DNA of 10,984 nt, taken from Chloroflexota bacterium (GTDB lineage: Bacteria > Chloroflexota > Anaerolineae > Aggregatilineales > UBA3940). The position numbers and the translations under genes are program-made. Positions 1 through 6,222 of the stretch are shown here, piece after piece. Where the stretch lies: assembly GCA_011051745.1 (NCBI GenBank), contig DRKO01000131.1:1-10984 (forward strand). Reading direction: 5' to 3'. The notes beneath the pieces were generated by a model. It made no database searches, had not been told where the DNA came from, and worked only from the letters and a program-made list of their open reading frames with translations. Every line of letters begins with the position of its first letter. The stretch's first letter is position 1.

Positions 1-506
1 CTCAGGAACCGGACATGATCTACTTCCCGATCTTCCCGGCCGAGGGCGGCTTCATCGCCGTTCAGAGCAAGGAAGTTGAGGGTCTGGAAGACGTGATCCT
101 GATGGGTGCGGACGGCATCAAGTCTGAAACCTTCATCGAGGCTGCCGGTGATGCGGCTGAGGGCGTCTACGCCAGCGGCCCGCTGACCGCCGAGAGCGCC
201 GCCTACGAGGACTTCCTCCAGAAGTACGTCGATCGCTACGGAGAAGAGCCTCCTGCGCCCTTCGCACCTGAGAGCTACGATGCTGCCATGCTGATCCTCA
301 ACGCCATTCAGCAGGTAGCGGTGGAAGGCGAGGACGGCACGCTCTACATCGGGCGTCAGGCCCTCCGGGATGCGATGTACTCGACCAGCGGCATGGAAGG
401 ACTCTCCGGCACGATCAGCTGCAATGAGTTCGGTGACTGCAGCACGGCTTCCGTTGAGTTTGCCCAGGTTCAGAACGGTGAGTTCGTCCCCGTCGAGTCT
501 GAATAG
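1..506 (+). CDS. livK: Branched-chain amino acid type ABC transporter, substrate-binding protein (3' end only)
   Basis: This is the C-terminal 167 residues of an extracytoplasmic binding protein of the LivJ/LivK type (periplasmic-binding-fold family, Leu/Ile/Val-binding group). The 5' end lies outside the window; the frame is open from base 3 and ends at TAG 504-506. The family is recognised from the region FAPESYDAAMLILNAI, typical of the hinge and second lobe, and from the closing part with GLSGTISCNEFGD, where many relatives have a similar G-x-I-x-F-x-x-x-G-D strand. Two cysteines (codons 420-422 and 438-440) bracket this turn and could form a disulfide, which fits an exported protein. It lies directly upstream of livH, livM, livG and livF, so it presumably delivers ligand to that transporter. 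The ligand (Leu/Ile/Val, another amino acid, an amide or urea) cannot be decided from this fragment. Confidence 0.9.
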   Translation, partial: QEPDMIYFPIFPAEGGFIAVQSKEVEGLEDVILMGADGIKSETFIEAAGDAAEGVYASGPLTAESAAYEDFLQKYVDRYGEEPPAPFAPESYDAAMLILNAIQQVAVEGEDGTLYIGRQALRDAMYSTSGMEGLSGTISCNEFGDCSTASVEFAQVQNGEFVPVESE

Positions 507-538
507 CGACCTCTGACAGGGTAACTCACCCTTCCAGG

Positions 539-685
539 GGAGCGCGTGTGTCCTTCATGCGTGCTCCTGCAAAGTAAGTCCCCTCACTTCCGGGGCTTAC
601 CCTCAGGAACCAGGCAAGCTTAGATGAGCCAGGGGAGCACTTCCCCCTGGCTCATCTCTACCATACTTGGAACGCACGGCGTTCC
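539..685 (+). promoter_or_regulatory. Series of four hairpins in the livK-livH gap
   Basis: The 268-base gap 507-774 holds no convincing gene. It contains four hairpins in a row: 539-567 (8 bp, GGAGCGCG with CGTGCTCC, one G-U pair); 574-600 (GTAAG plus CCCC with GGGG plus CTTAC, one bulged T); 622-657 (perfect 14 bp, arms 622-635 and 644-657, 8-base loop); and 669-685 (perfect 7 bp, GGAACGC with GCGTTCC). None is followed by a clean T-run. They are therefore better read as mRNA 3'-end stabilisers, or as a leaky terminator that lets the binding protein be made in excess over the permeases. That arrangement is known for other ABC operons; the function here is inferred. Confidence 0.6.
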
Positions 686-764
686 TCCGAAGGCCTTTTT
701 GAGAAGAAGATTTTCTCGAAGGGGAGCCCTCTGGTTTCGGGATTGTTTCAGGGCTTACTTCAAA

Positions 765-769
765 GGGGG
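765..769 (+). promoter_or_regulatory. Ribosome binding site of livH
   Basis: GGGGG, within AAAGGGGGT at 762-770, lies five bases ahead of ATG 775. It supports that start for livH. Confidence 0.6.
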
Positions 770-774
770 TCGGT

Positions 775-1839
775 ATGCGAAAACGTCTCCTCCCCAGTCA
801 GTTTGACATCACCAGCGTGGTTGTTTGGGGCATCGGCATCTTAATTCTGGCCGTTGTCGTGGGTGGCAGCATCGCCACGTTACGGCAGGGCATTTATGCT
901 CCCAGCGTGTGGCTCGATTTCTTCATCTTTGGTCTGGCTCAGGGCAGCGTTTATGCCCTGATCGCGCTGGGGTATACGCTGGTTTACGGCGTGCTGTTCA
1001 TGATTAACTTTGCGCACGGCGAAGTCTTTATGAGCGGGATGTATATTGCCTTTTACTTTGCCCGCGCTTTTGACGAATCGGGCTTCCTGAACCGCAACCC
1101 GATTGTCGCCCTTCTGATCATCACGCTGGTGTCAATGACCGTTTCCACGAGCATTGCTGTGGTGCTGGAACGGGTGGCCTACCGTCCGCTGCGGCGTGCC
1201 CCGCGGCTCGTTCCCCTGATTACGGCAATCGGGGCGTCCTTCTTCCTGCAAAACGCCTTTCGAGGGCTGTTTGGCCCGCGTACCAAAGTCTACCCGGATG
1301 TGGACATCCTCAAGGGGAGCTGGACGGTCTTTGGCATTGAGATTCTCAAGATTCAGGTGATCGTGATCATCGCTGCACTTATCATGATGATCGGGCTGTA
1401 CCTGTTCGTCCAGTACACCAAAGTCGGGCGGGCGATGCGTGCCGTTGCCGAAGATAAGGACGCCGCCGCTCTGATGGGCATTGACGTTGACCGGGTGATC
1501 GTCATTACCTTTGCGGTTGGGGCTGCGCTGGCAGGCGCAGCGGGCATACTGTACGCCCTGCTGTTCAAGCAGGTGACCCACACGGTCGGCTTTATTCCGG
1601 GGATTAAGGCCTTCACGGCTGCTGTGCTGGGCGGCATCGGCAATATCCCCGGCGCTATGCTGGGCGGGTTGTTCCTGGGGATTTTCGAGTCCCTCGGCCC
1701 GAACCTGTTCTTCAGCGGGCTCAACATTCCTGCCCCCAACCAGTTGAAGGACGCAATCGCCTTTACGATGCTGGTTCTGGTCCTGATCTTCCGCCCGACC
1801 GGTATCCTGGGCGAGGCTTTAGCGGAGAAGAAAGCCTGA
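775..1839 (+). CDS. livH: Branched-chain amino acid type ABC transporter permease LivH
   Basis: This is a 354-residue integral membrane permease that pairs with LivM to form the import channel. The LivH signature is clear: GSVYALIALGYTLVYG (57-72) followed by MINFAHGEVFM (76-86). The cytoplasmic coupling loop that contacts the ATPases is MRAVAEDKDAAALMGID (221-237), and the conserved AVLGGIGNIPGAMLGG (283-298) and FRPTGILG (339-346) segments near the C-terminus are also present. It is longer than typical LivH (about 290-310 residues), mainly because of roughly 48 extra N-terminal residues with one strongly hydrophobic segment (about 14-37). The ATG at 775 has a good ribosome binding site, so this extension appears to be translated. 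It is separated from livM by 100 bases containing two hairpins. Confidence 0.95.
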   Translation: MRKRLLPSQFDITSVVVWGIGILILAVVVGGSIATLRQGIYAPSVWLDFFIFGLAQGSVYALIALGYTLVYGVLFMINFAHGEVFMSGMYIAFYFARAFDESGFLNRNPIVALLIITLVSMTVSTSIAVVLERVAYRPLRRAPRLVPLITAIGASFFLQNAFRGLFGPRTKVYPDVDILKGSWTVFGIEILKIQVIVIIAALIMMIGLYLFVQYTKVGRAMRAVAEDKDAAALMGIDVDRVIVITFAVGAALAGAAGILYALLFKQVTHTVGFIPGIKAFTAAVLGGIGNIPGAMLGGLFLGIFESLGPNLFFSGLNIPAPNQLKDAIAFTMLVLVLIFRPTGILGEALAEKKA

Positions 1840-1842
1840 CGC

Positions 1843-1908
1843 GGAGTGCGAACCGGGTTCTCTCGCATTCCTCCGGGGCAAGCCCATCCGTCGTAAAGGC
1901 TTACCCGG
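1843..1908 (+). promoter_or_regulatory. Two adjacent hairpins between livH and livM
   Basis: The first hairpin is 1843-1871: GGAGTGCGA pairs with TCGCATTCC, 9 bp with one G-U pair and an 11-base loop. The second is 1873-1908: CCGGG plus AAGCC pairs with GGCTT plus CCCGG, broken by a small internal loop. Neither ends in a T-run. They resemble the hairpins in the livK-livH gap and may stabilise mRNA or tune translation of livM. The role is inferred. Confidence 0.5.
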
Positions 1909-1939
1909 CCACCGTCCGAATTAGCAAGCGAGGTGAGGG

Positions 1940-3673
1940 ATGTCCTCCTCAAGTTATTCTTCAGCCACACTGTCAACCGGGTACACCTGGCGAAATGCCC
2001 TTAAAGCGGGCCTGATCTTTGGGATCGTGACGCTCTTTATCGTCCTGGTTGGCCTCGTTAACACGTTCGGCGAACGCGACATCATCTACAATGTGATCTC
2101 GATGGGGCAAACCCTGCTCCTGAGCATGAGCATCATCGGGGGATACCTGACCGGACGGCGCACCAGCGACCAGTCCCCCGGCTTCTCGGCGCTCTACGGC
2201 CTGATCGTGGGGCTAACGACCGGTGCGGTGATCGGGCTGTACCTGATGCTTGCCTCCACCGTGAATCTGCGGGATATCTTCGTCAACTCGTCAAACGAAC
2301 TGCTGACCCTCCTCAGCTTCGGGATGGATCCGCTCGCCGGAGCGGCTGTTCTGGTCGTCCTGTTCGGGGTCTTTGGCGCGGTGGGGGCGCTGATCAGCCG
2401 CTCGGCCCCGCTCCTGCGCAGAGCGCTGGTCACCGGCCTGCTGACGGTTGTCGTGCTGGGGGTTCTTGAAGACTTCCTGAACGTTCTGCTTTCCACCGGA
2501 TTCCTGAAACCGGTAGCGGGCTTCCTCTTTGCGCGAAGCGGCCTCACGATTGAAGGCGCGGTTGTGCTGTTTGTGTTCTCGACCGGCCTGAGGCTTGCCC
2601 AGCCGTTCCTCAAGAGGACGACCGCCCCCGCGGTGGAATGGCTGGATCAACCCGGACGTAAGCCTGTCAAGTACGGGTTGATCACCATTGTTGTGCTGCC
2701 GCTCTTGCTGTCCCTGCCCTGGGTTCTGCAACTCTACCTGAGCGACGTTCTGGATAATGTGGGGCTGTTCATCCTGATGGGGCTGGGGCTGAATATCGTA
2801 GTCGGATATGCCGGGCTGCTTGACCTGGGATATGTGGCCTTCTTCGCGATTGGCGCTTACACCACCGCCCTGCTGACCTCCCCGGAATCGTACCTGGGCT
2901 GGGAGTGGACGTTCTGGGAGGCCCTGCCGCTTGCCATGCTGGCTGCCGGTCTGGCCGGTATCCTGCTCGGCGTGCCGGTGCTGCGTATGCGGGGCGACTA
3001 TCTGGCGATTGTGACGCTGGGGTTCGGCGAGATCATCCGCCTTCTCGCGCTCTCGGAGGCCCTCAAACCCTACATCGGCGGATCGACGGGCATTCTGGGA
3101 GTCCCCAAGCCGGTGTTCTTTGGCATTGAGTTGAAAGACGCGCAATATCTCTACTATGTGATTCTGGCCGGATGTTTGATCGCGCTCTACGTATCCTGGC
3201 GGTTGAGCGACTCACGCATCGGGCGGGCCTGGATTGCGATGCGCGAGGATGAGGACGTGGCCGAGGCGATGGGCATCAATCTGGTGCAGTATAAGCTGAT
3301 GGCCTTCGCCACCGGCGCGATGTTCTCCGGTATGGCGGGCGCGATTTTCGCCAGCAAGCTGGGGTCCATCTTCCCGCACAGCTTCAACCTGCTGATCTCG
3401 ATCAACGTGCTGAGCCTGATCATCGTGGGCGGCATGGCAAGCCTACCCGGCGTTTTCGTCGGGGCTCTGATTCTGGTGGGCCTGCCGGAGTTGCTGCGCG
3501 AGTTCTCGGAGTACCGCCTGCTGATGTACGGGGCTGCGCTGGTCGCCATGATGCTGCTCAAGCCAGAAGGGTTCTGGCCTGCTGCCCAGCGACGGCGTGA
3601 GTTGCGAGCTGAGAGGGAGGCTGCTGCTGCGAAAGAGATGGCTGAAGCAGTCGTTACAACCACTGCCGAGTGA
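1940..3673 (+). CDS. livM: Branched-chain amino acid type ABC transporter permease LivM, with long N-terminal membrane extension
   Basis: This is a 577-residue permease, the partner of LivH. The LivM core starts near residue 243. It shows GLGLNIVVGYAGLLDLGYVA (281-300), LRMRGDYLAIVTLGFGEII (348-366), the cytoplasmic coupling loop IAMREDEDVAEAMGIN (431-446), the IIVGGMASLPGVFVGA region (494-509) and LLKPEGFWPA (539-548). A charged, Ala/Glu-rich tail (549-577) ends the protein. About 240 residues precede the core. They contain roughly six hydrophobic stretches (about 21-41, 52-70, 84-105, 132-152, 162-185 and 203-220) not found in typical LivM of about 300-425 residues. The start at ATG 1940 is preceded by GAGGTGAGG, a good but close ribosome binding site. 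The livG start region touches the stop codon, so the two are cotranscribed and probably translationally linked. Confidence 0.93.
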   Translation: MSSSSYSSATLSTGYTWRNALKAGLIFGIVTLFIVLVGLVNTFGERDIIYNVISMGQTLLLSMSIIGGYLTGRRTSDQSPGFSALYGLIVGLTTGAVIGLYLMLASTVNLRDIFVNSSNELLTLLSFGMDPLAGAAVLVVLFGVFGAVGALISRSAPLLRRALVTGLLTVVVLGVLEDFLNVLLSTGFLKPVAGFLFARSGLTIEGAVVLFVFSTGLRLAQPFLKRTTAPAVEWLDQPGRKPVKYGLITIVVLPLLLSLPWVLQLYLSDVLDNVGLFILMGLGLNIVVGYAGLLDLGYVAFFAIGAYTTALLTSPESYLGWEWTFWEALPLAMLAAGLAGILLGVPVLRMRGDYLAIVTLGFGEIIRLLALSEALKPYIGGSTGILGVPKPVFFGIELKDAQYLYYVILAGCLIALYVSWRLSDSRIGRAWIAMREDEDVAEAMGINLVQYKLMAFATGAMFSGMAGAIFASKLGSIFPHSFNLLISINVLSLIIVGGMASLPGVFVGALILVGLPELLREFSEYRLLMYGAALVAMMLLKPEGFWPAAQRRRELRAEREAAAAKEMAEAVVTTTAE

Positions 3674-3693
3674 GGCTGGAAGGACGGGGTACG

Positions 3694-4470
3694 ATGAGCT
3701 TGCTTGTTGCAGAGGATGTCACCAAACGTTTCGGCGGTCTGACTGCGGTCAGCCATTTCAGCATGGAGATTCCGGAGAACACCATCGCCAGCCTGATCGG
3801 TCCTAACGGGGCCGGTAAGACTACCTTCTTTAACTGCGTGACCGGCTTCTATCAGGTTGATGAGGGCACGATCCGGTTCAAGGGGAAACTTCTTAACGGC
3901 CTCTCCCCGGATCGGATCACCCGTCTGGGGATCGCTCGCACGTACCAGAATATCCGCCTTTTCGCCAATATGACGGCCATCGAGAACGTGATGGTCGGGC
4001 AGCACCCCCTGCTCCACACGGGAATCCTGGGAGCGATAGCCTGGCTTCCGGCGAAAACGGAAGACGAGATGGCGACTCAGAAGGCGCGTGAGTTGCTGGC
4101 GTTTGTCGGGCTGAGGGGGAAAGGGGACGTGCTCGCCAAGAACCTGCCGTATGGCGACCAGCGCCGTCTGGAGGTCGCGCGGGCGCTGGCGAGCGAACCG
4201 GCTTTGCTGCTGCTGGACGAGCCGACCGCCGGTATGAACCCGCAGGAGACGCGCGAGATGATGGACTTCATCGAGCGCCTGCGCAACGAACTGAACCTGA
4301 CGATCTTCCTCATCGAGCATGACATGCGGGTTGTGATGGGTATCTCTGATCAGGTCACCGTTCTGGACTACGGGGTCAAAATCGCTGAAGGGACTCCCGA
4401 TGAGGTCCGCAACGATCCCAGGGTGATCGAGGCTTACCTGGGGCGGCCTTTAGAAGAGGTAAAGAGGTAA
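3694..4470 (+). CDS. livG: Branched-chain amino acid type ABC transporter ATP-binding protein LivG
   Basis: This is a 258-residue cytoplasmic ATPase subunit. In order it has Walker A GPNGAGKT (36-43), the Q-loop at Q85 in RTYQNIRLF, the LivG-type signature LPYGDQR (151-157) in place of LSGGQ, Walker B LLLLDEP (171-177) and the switch histidine H209 in IEHDM. LivG family proteins normally carry a LxYGxQ signature, so this is not a defect. The start is set at ATG 3694, where GGAAGGA (3678-3684) sits at a suitable distance and the protein begins like its relatives. An upstream in-frame GTG at 3670 overlaps the livM stop and would add eight residues without a better ribosome binding site. livF follows after three bases. 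Confidence 0.95.
   Translation: MSLLVAEDVTKRFGGLTAVSHFSMEIPENTIASLIGPNGAGKTTFFNCVTGFYQVDEGTIRFKGKLLNGLSPDRITRLGIARTYQNIRLFANMTAIENVMVGQHPLLHTGILGAIAWLPAKTEDEMATQKARELLAFVGLRGKGDVLAKNLPYGDQRRLEVARALASEPALLLLDEPTAGMNPQETREMMDFIERLRNELNLTIFLIEHDMRVVMGISDQVTVLDYGVKIAEGTPDEVRNDPRVIEAYLGRPLEEVKR
4461..4468 (+). promoter_or_regulatory. Ribosome binding site of livF overlapping the livG stop
   Basis: AAAGAGGT sits inside the last codons of livG, just ahead of ATG 4474. This suggests that livF translation is coupled to termination of livG. Confidence 0.65.
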
Positions 4471-4473
4471 ACG

Positions 4474-5184
4474 ATGGCTCTGCTCGAAGTCCGCGACATC
4501 CATACCTACTACGGCAACATTCACGCCCTGCGGGGAATCTCCTTTACGGTTGAACAGGGGGAGATCGTCACTCTGATCGGCAGCAACGGCGCGGGGAAAA
4601 GCACCACACTGAACACGATCTGCGGGATCACCCCGGCCCGTCACGGGCAGATTATTCTGGACGGGCGGGACATCACCCGCACTCCCCCGCATGAGATCGT
4701 GAAGCTGGGCGTCACCCAGGCCCCGGAGGGGCGGCGCATCTTTTCTCGCCTCACGGTGTACGAGAATCTGCTCATGGGGGCCTTCACGCGCACCGACCCG
4801 CGAACCGAGATTGAGCAGACCCTTGAGATGGTTTATGAAATCTTCCCCCGCCTGAAAGAACGCGCCCGCCAGATGGGCGGGACGCTCTCCGGCGGGGAGC
4901 AGCAAATGCTGGCAATCGGGCGGGCCTTGATGGCTAAACCCCGGATTCTCCTGCTGGACGAGCCTTCGATGGGGCTGGCCCCGATCCTGGTGCAGGAGAT
5001 TTTCTCCATCATCGAGCGCCTTAACGAGAGCGGGACGACGATCCTGCTGGTTGAGCAGAACGCACAGATCGCGCTTTCGATCTGCAGTCGAGGCTATGTG
5101 ATCCAGACGGGCGAGATCGTCCTTGCAGGGACGGGCAAGGAATTGCTGGAGAACGAGATGGTGCGCGAGGCGTACCTGGGCTAG
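4474..5184 (+). CDS. livF: Branched-chain amino acid type ABC transporter ATP-binding protein LivF
   Basis: This is a 236-residue second ATPase subunit, the usual length for LivF. It has Walker A GSNGAGKS (36-43), Q82 with the LivF-type APEGRRIF segment (83-90), signature LSGGEQ (138-143) and Walker B ILLLDEP (158-164) followed by SMGLAP. In LivF proteins the switch position reads VEQN, with Gln in place of His, and the same is seen here (Q195), so the pair probably hydrolyses ATP in the asymmetric LivG/LivF manner. It is the last gene of the liv cassette, and a strong intrinsic terminator begins 22 bases after its stop. Confidence 0.96.
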   Translation: MALLEVRDIHTYYGNIHALRGISFTVEQGEIVTLIGSNGAGKSTTLNTICGITPARHGQIILDGRDITRTPPHEIVKLGVTQAPEGRRIFSRLTVYENLLMGAFTRTDPRTEIEQTLEMVYEIFPRLKERARQMGGTLSGGEQQMLAIGRALMAKPRILLLDEPSMGLAPILVQEIFSIIERLNESGTTILLVEQNAQIALSICSRGYVIQTGEIVLAGTGKELLENEMVREAYLG

Positions 5185-5206
5185 CGTCCCTCAGGCGGGG
5201 CAGGGG

Positions 5207-5240
5207 GAGGGCTGCGGAAGACCTGCGCAGCCCTCTTTTT
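5207..5240 (+). terminator. Intrinsic terminator ending the liv operon
   Basis: There is a perfect 10-bp stem, GAGGGCTGCG (5207-5216) with CGCAGCCCTC (5226-5235), and a 9-base loop. Five T residues follow immediately (5236-5240). The position between livF and the rplU promoter fits the end of the liv transcript. Confidence 0.93.
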
Positions 5241-5268
5241 GCCCGGAAGGGCGATCTTCCCATGGCTT

Positions 5269-5297
5269 TTGACAGGCTTCTGACCTGTCGCTATAAT
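5269..5297 (+). promoter_or_regulatory. Consensus sigma70-type promoter for rplU-rpmA-rpmE
   Basis: There is an exact TTGACA (-35, 5269-5274), a 17-base spacer and an exact TATAAT (-10, 5292-5297). Transcription would begin near 5304. An inverted repeat, GACAGG (5271-5276) with CCTGTC (5284-5289), overlaps the -35 box and spacer and could be an operator. The liv terminator lies upstream and the ribosomal genes downstream, which supports the assignment. Confidence 0.9.
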
Positions 5298-5302
5298 CTC
5301 AC

Positions 5303-5441
5303 TGCCCCCATCTGGTGGGGCATTGTCACGTTAAAGAGCTTGCTTTAAACAGTCATCAAGTTTTCTCAAAATCCCGTCTTCCCCTGACCGCTCTTGCGAG
5401 ACGCGCGTTCAGGCGGCAAGCGAAGAACGGAGAGACTCTGC
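5303..5441 (+). promoter_or_regulatory. 5' leader of the rplU transcript
   Basis: About 138 untranslated bases lie between the predicted start site and rplU. Two small hairpins can be drawn at the 5' end: 5303-5322 (TGCCCC with GGGGCA) and 5331-5348 (TTAAAG with CTTTAA, loop AGCTTG). Near the gene, CTTGC (5394-5398) could pair with GCAAG (5416-5420). Such length is common for autoregulated ribosomal protein leaders, but no known leader motif was recognised. Confidence 0.4.
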
Positions 5442-5807
5442 ATGTATGCTATTGTCCGCATCGGCGGAAAACAATATCGCGCAGAAGTGGGCAACACAAT
5501 CGTGGTCGAGAAGTTGCCTTACGAAGTGGGCGAGGAAGTTGAGTTCGGCGAAGTGCTGCTTATCGGTGATGGGGATGATACCCGCATCGGCCAGCCCCTC
5601 GTGGACGGGGCGAGCGTCCGGGCCGAGGTGGTCGAGCAGTTCAAGGGCAGGAAGATCGTCGTCTTCAAGTACAAGCCCAAGAACCGCTATCGCCGTAAGC
5701 AGGGACATCGCCAGCGTTACACGCGCCTGCTGGTCAAGGATATTGTGACCGGGCAGGCGTCACAGGAAGACGTTGAGGCAGAAGAAGAGCCGGTGGCCGA
5801 GGCCTGA
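5442..5807 (+). CDS. rplU: 50S ribosomal protein L21 (bL21)
   Basis: This is a 121-residue structural protein of the large subunit that binds 23S rRNA. The N-terminus MYAIVRIGGKQYRAEVG is the classic bL21 start. The basic C-terminal rRNA-binding segment VVFKYKPKNRYRRKQGHRQ is followed by the usual short strand ending near residue 105. An acidic tail of about 15 residues (SQEDVEAEEEPVAEA) extends it beyond the usual length of about 103. The start at ATG 5442 is chosen because it matches the family and has GGAGAG (5429-5434) upstream; an in-frame ATG at 5394 would add a non-conserved basic stretch. It is the first gene after the consensus promoter, with rpmA 41 bases downstream, as in most bacteria. 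Confidence 0.96.
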   Translation: MYAIVRIGGKQYRAEVGNTIVVEKLPYEVGEEVEFGEVLLIGDGDDTRIGQPLVDGASVRAEVVEQFKGRKIVVFKYKPKNRYRRKQGHRQRYTRLLVKDIVTGQASQEDVEAEEEPVAEA

Positions 5808-5848
5808 GCCGGAGCCTGCCGGTTGGTGGTAGATAGAGGGTAGAGAAA

Positions 5849-6124
5849 ATGGCACACAAAAAGGGTGGTGGTTCCAGCAAGAATGGCCGCGATAGCAACC
5901 CCAAGATGCGGGGTGTTAAGCGCTATGGCGGCGAATACGTGATCCCCGGCAACATCATTGTGCGCCAGAAGGGAACGAAGTTCCATCCCGGCGCTAATGT
6001 TGGCATGGGGCGCGATTACACCATTTACGCCAAGGCGGAAGGATACGTGTACTTTGAGTGGGGACGGGGTGGCCGTAAGCTGGTCAGCGTCTACCCGGAA
6101 AACCCGAACGCCCTCGCTCAGTAG
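5849..6124 (+). CDS. rpmA: 50S ribosomal protein L27 (bL27)
   Basis: This is a 91-residue large-subunit protein whose flexible N-terminus reaches toward the peptidyl transferase centre. It begins directly with MAHKKGGGSSKNGRDS, so it lacks the cleavable leader seen in Firmicutes. It continues with the conserved GVKRYGGEYV, GNIIVRQKGTKFHPG and NVGMGRDYTIYAKA segments. Length is normal. A purine-rich GGTAGAGAAA stretch precedes ATG 5849. The order rplU-rpmA is widely conserved; here rpmE follows after 98 bases that contain a large hairpin. Confidence 0.97.
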   Translation: MAHKKGGGSSKNGRDSNPKMRGVKRYGGEYVIPGNIIVRQKGTKFHPGANVGMGRDYTIYAKAEGYVYFEWGRGGRKLVSVYPENPNALAQ

Positions 6125-6157
6125 CCTTTTACCGCCTGATATAACCCGGAGAAGGAG

Positions 6158-6203
6158 CATCACGCTACCCCGCCCTGCGATGTCTGGTGGCGGGGCCGTG
6201 ATG
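6158..6203 (+). promoter_or_regulatory. Two-part hairpin ahead of rpmE, candidate ribosomal protein leader
   Basis: The outer stem is CATCACG (6158-6164) with CGTGATG (6197-6203). The inner stem is CCCCGCC (6168-6174) with GGCGGGG (6189-6195). They are separated by a 3/1 internal loop, and the apical loop is 14 bases (6175-6188). All 14 pairs are Watson-Crick. The structure ends five bases before the rpmE Shine-Dalgarno sequence and has no T-run, so it is not a terminator. Leaders bound by L31 are known in several bacterial phyla; this could be a further example, by inference. Confidence 0.6.
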
Positions 6204-6207
6204 ATAG

Positions 6208-6218
6208 AAAGAGGTGAT
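6208..6218 (+). promoter_or_regulatory. Ribosome binding site deciding the rpmE start
   Basis: AAAGAGGTGAT is a long near-complete match to the anti-Shine-Dalgarno sequence, spaced properly for GTG 6223. The upstream in-frame GTG 6214 lies inside it and cannot be the start. Confidence 0.85.
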
Positions 6219-6222
6219 TTCT

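Noticed and set aside
1..611. Direct repeat CTCAGGAACC at 1-10 and 602-611
   Set aside because: Ten bases, one copy in a coding region and one in a gap, no flanking similarity; chance is sufficient.
624..806. Possible 60-residue small protein starting in the livK-livH gap
   Set aside because: It begins inside the left arm of the 14-bp hairpin, has no ribosome binding site, runs into livH in another frame and has no recognisable domain.
2291..3145. Minus-strand open frame of 284 codons opposite livM
   Set aside because: Low-complexity Gln/Arg/Glu composition, no domain, directly opposite a conserved permease.
3694..4470. Non-standard ABC signature LPYGDQ in LivG
   Set aside because: LivG proteins usually carry a LxYGxQ form, so it is expected.
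4474..5184. Missing switch histidine in LivF (Gln in VEQN)
   Set aside because: This is the normal state in LivF family proteins and not a defect.
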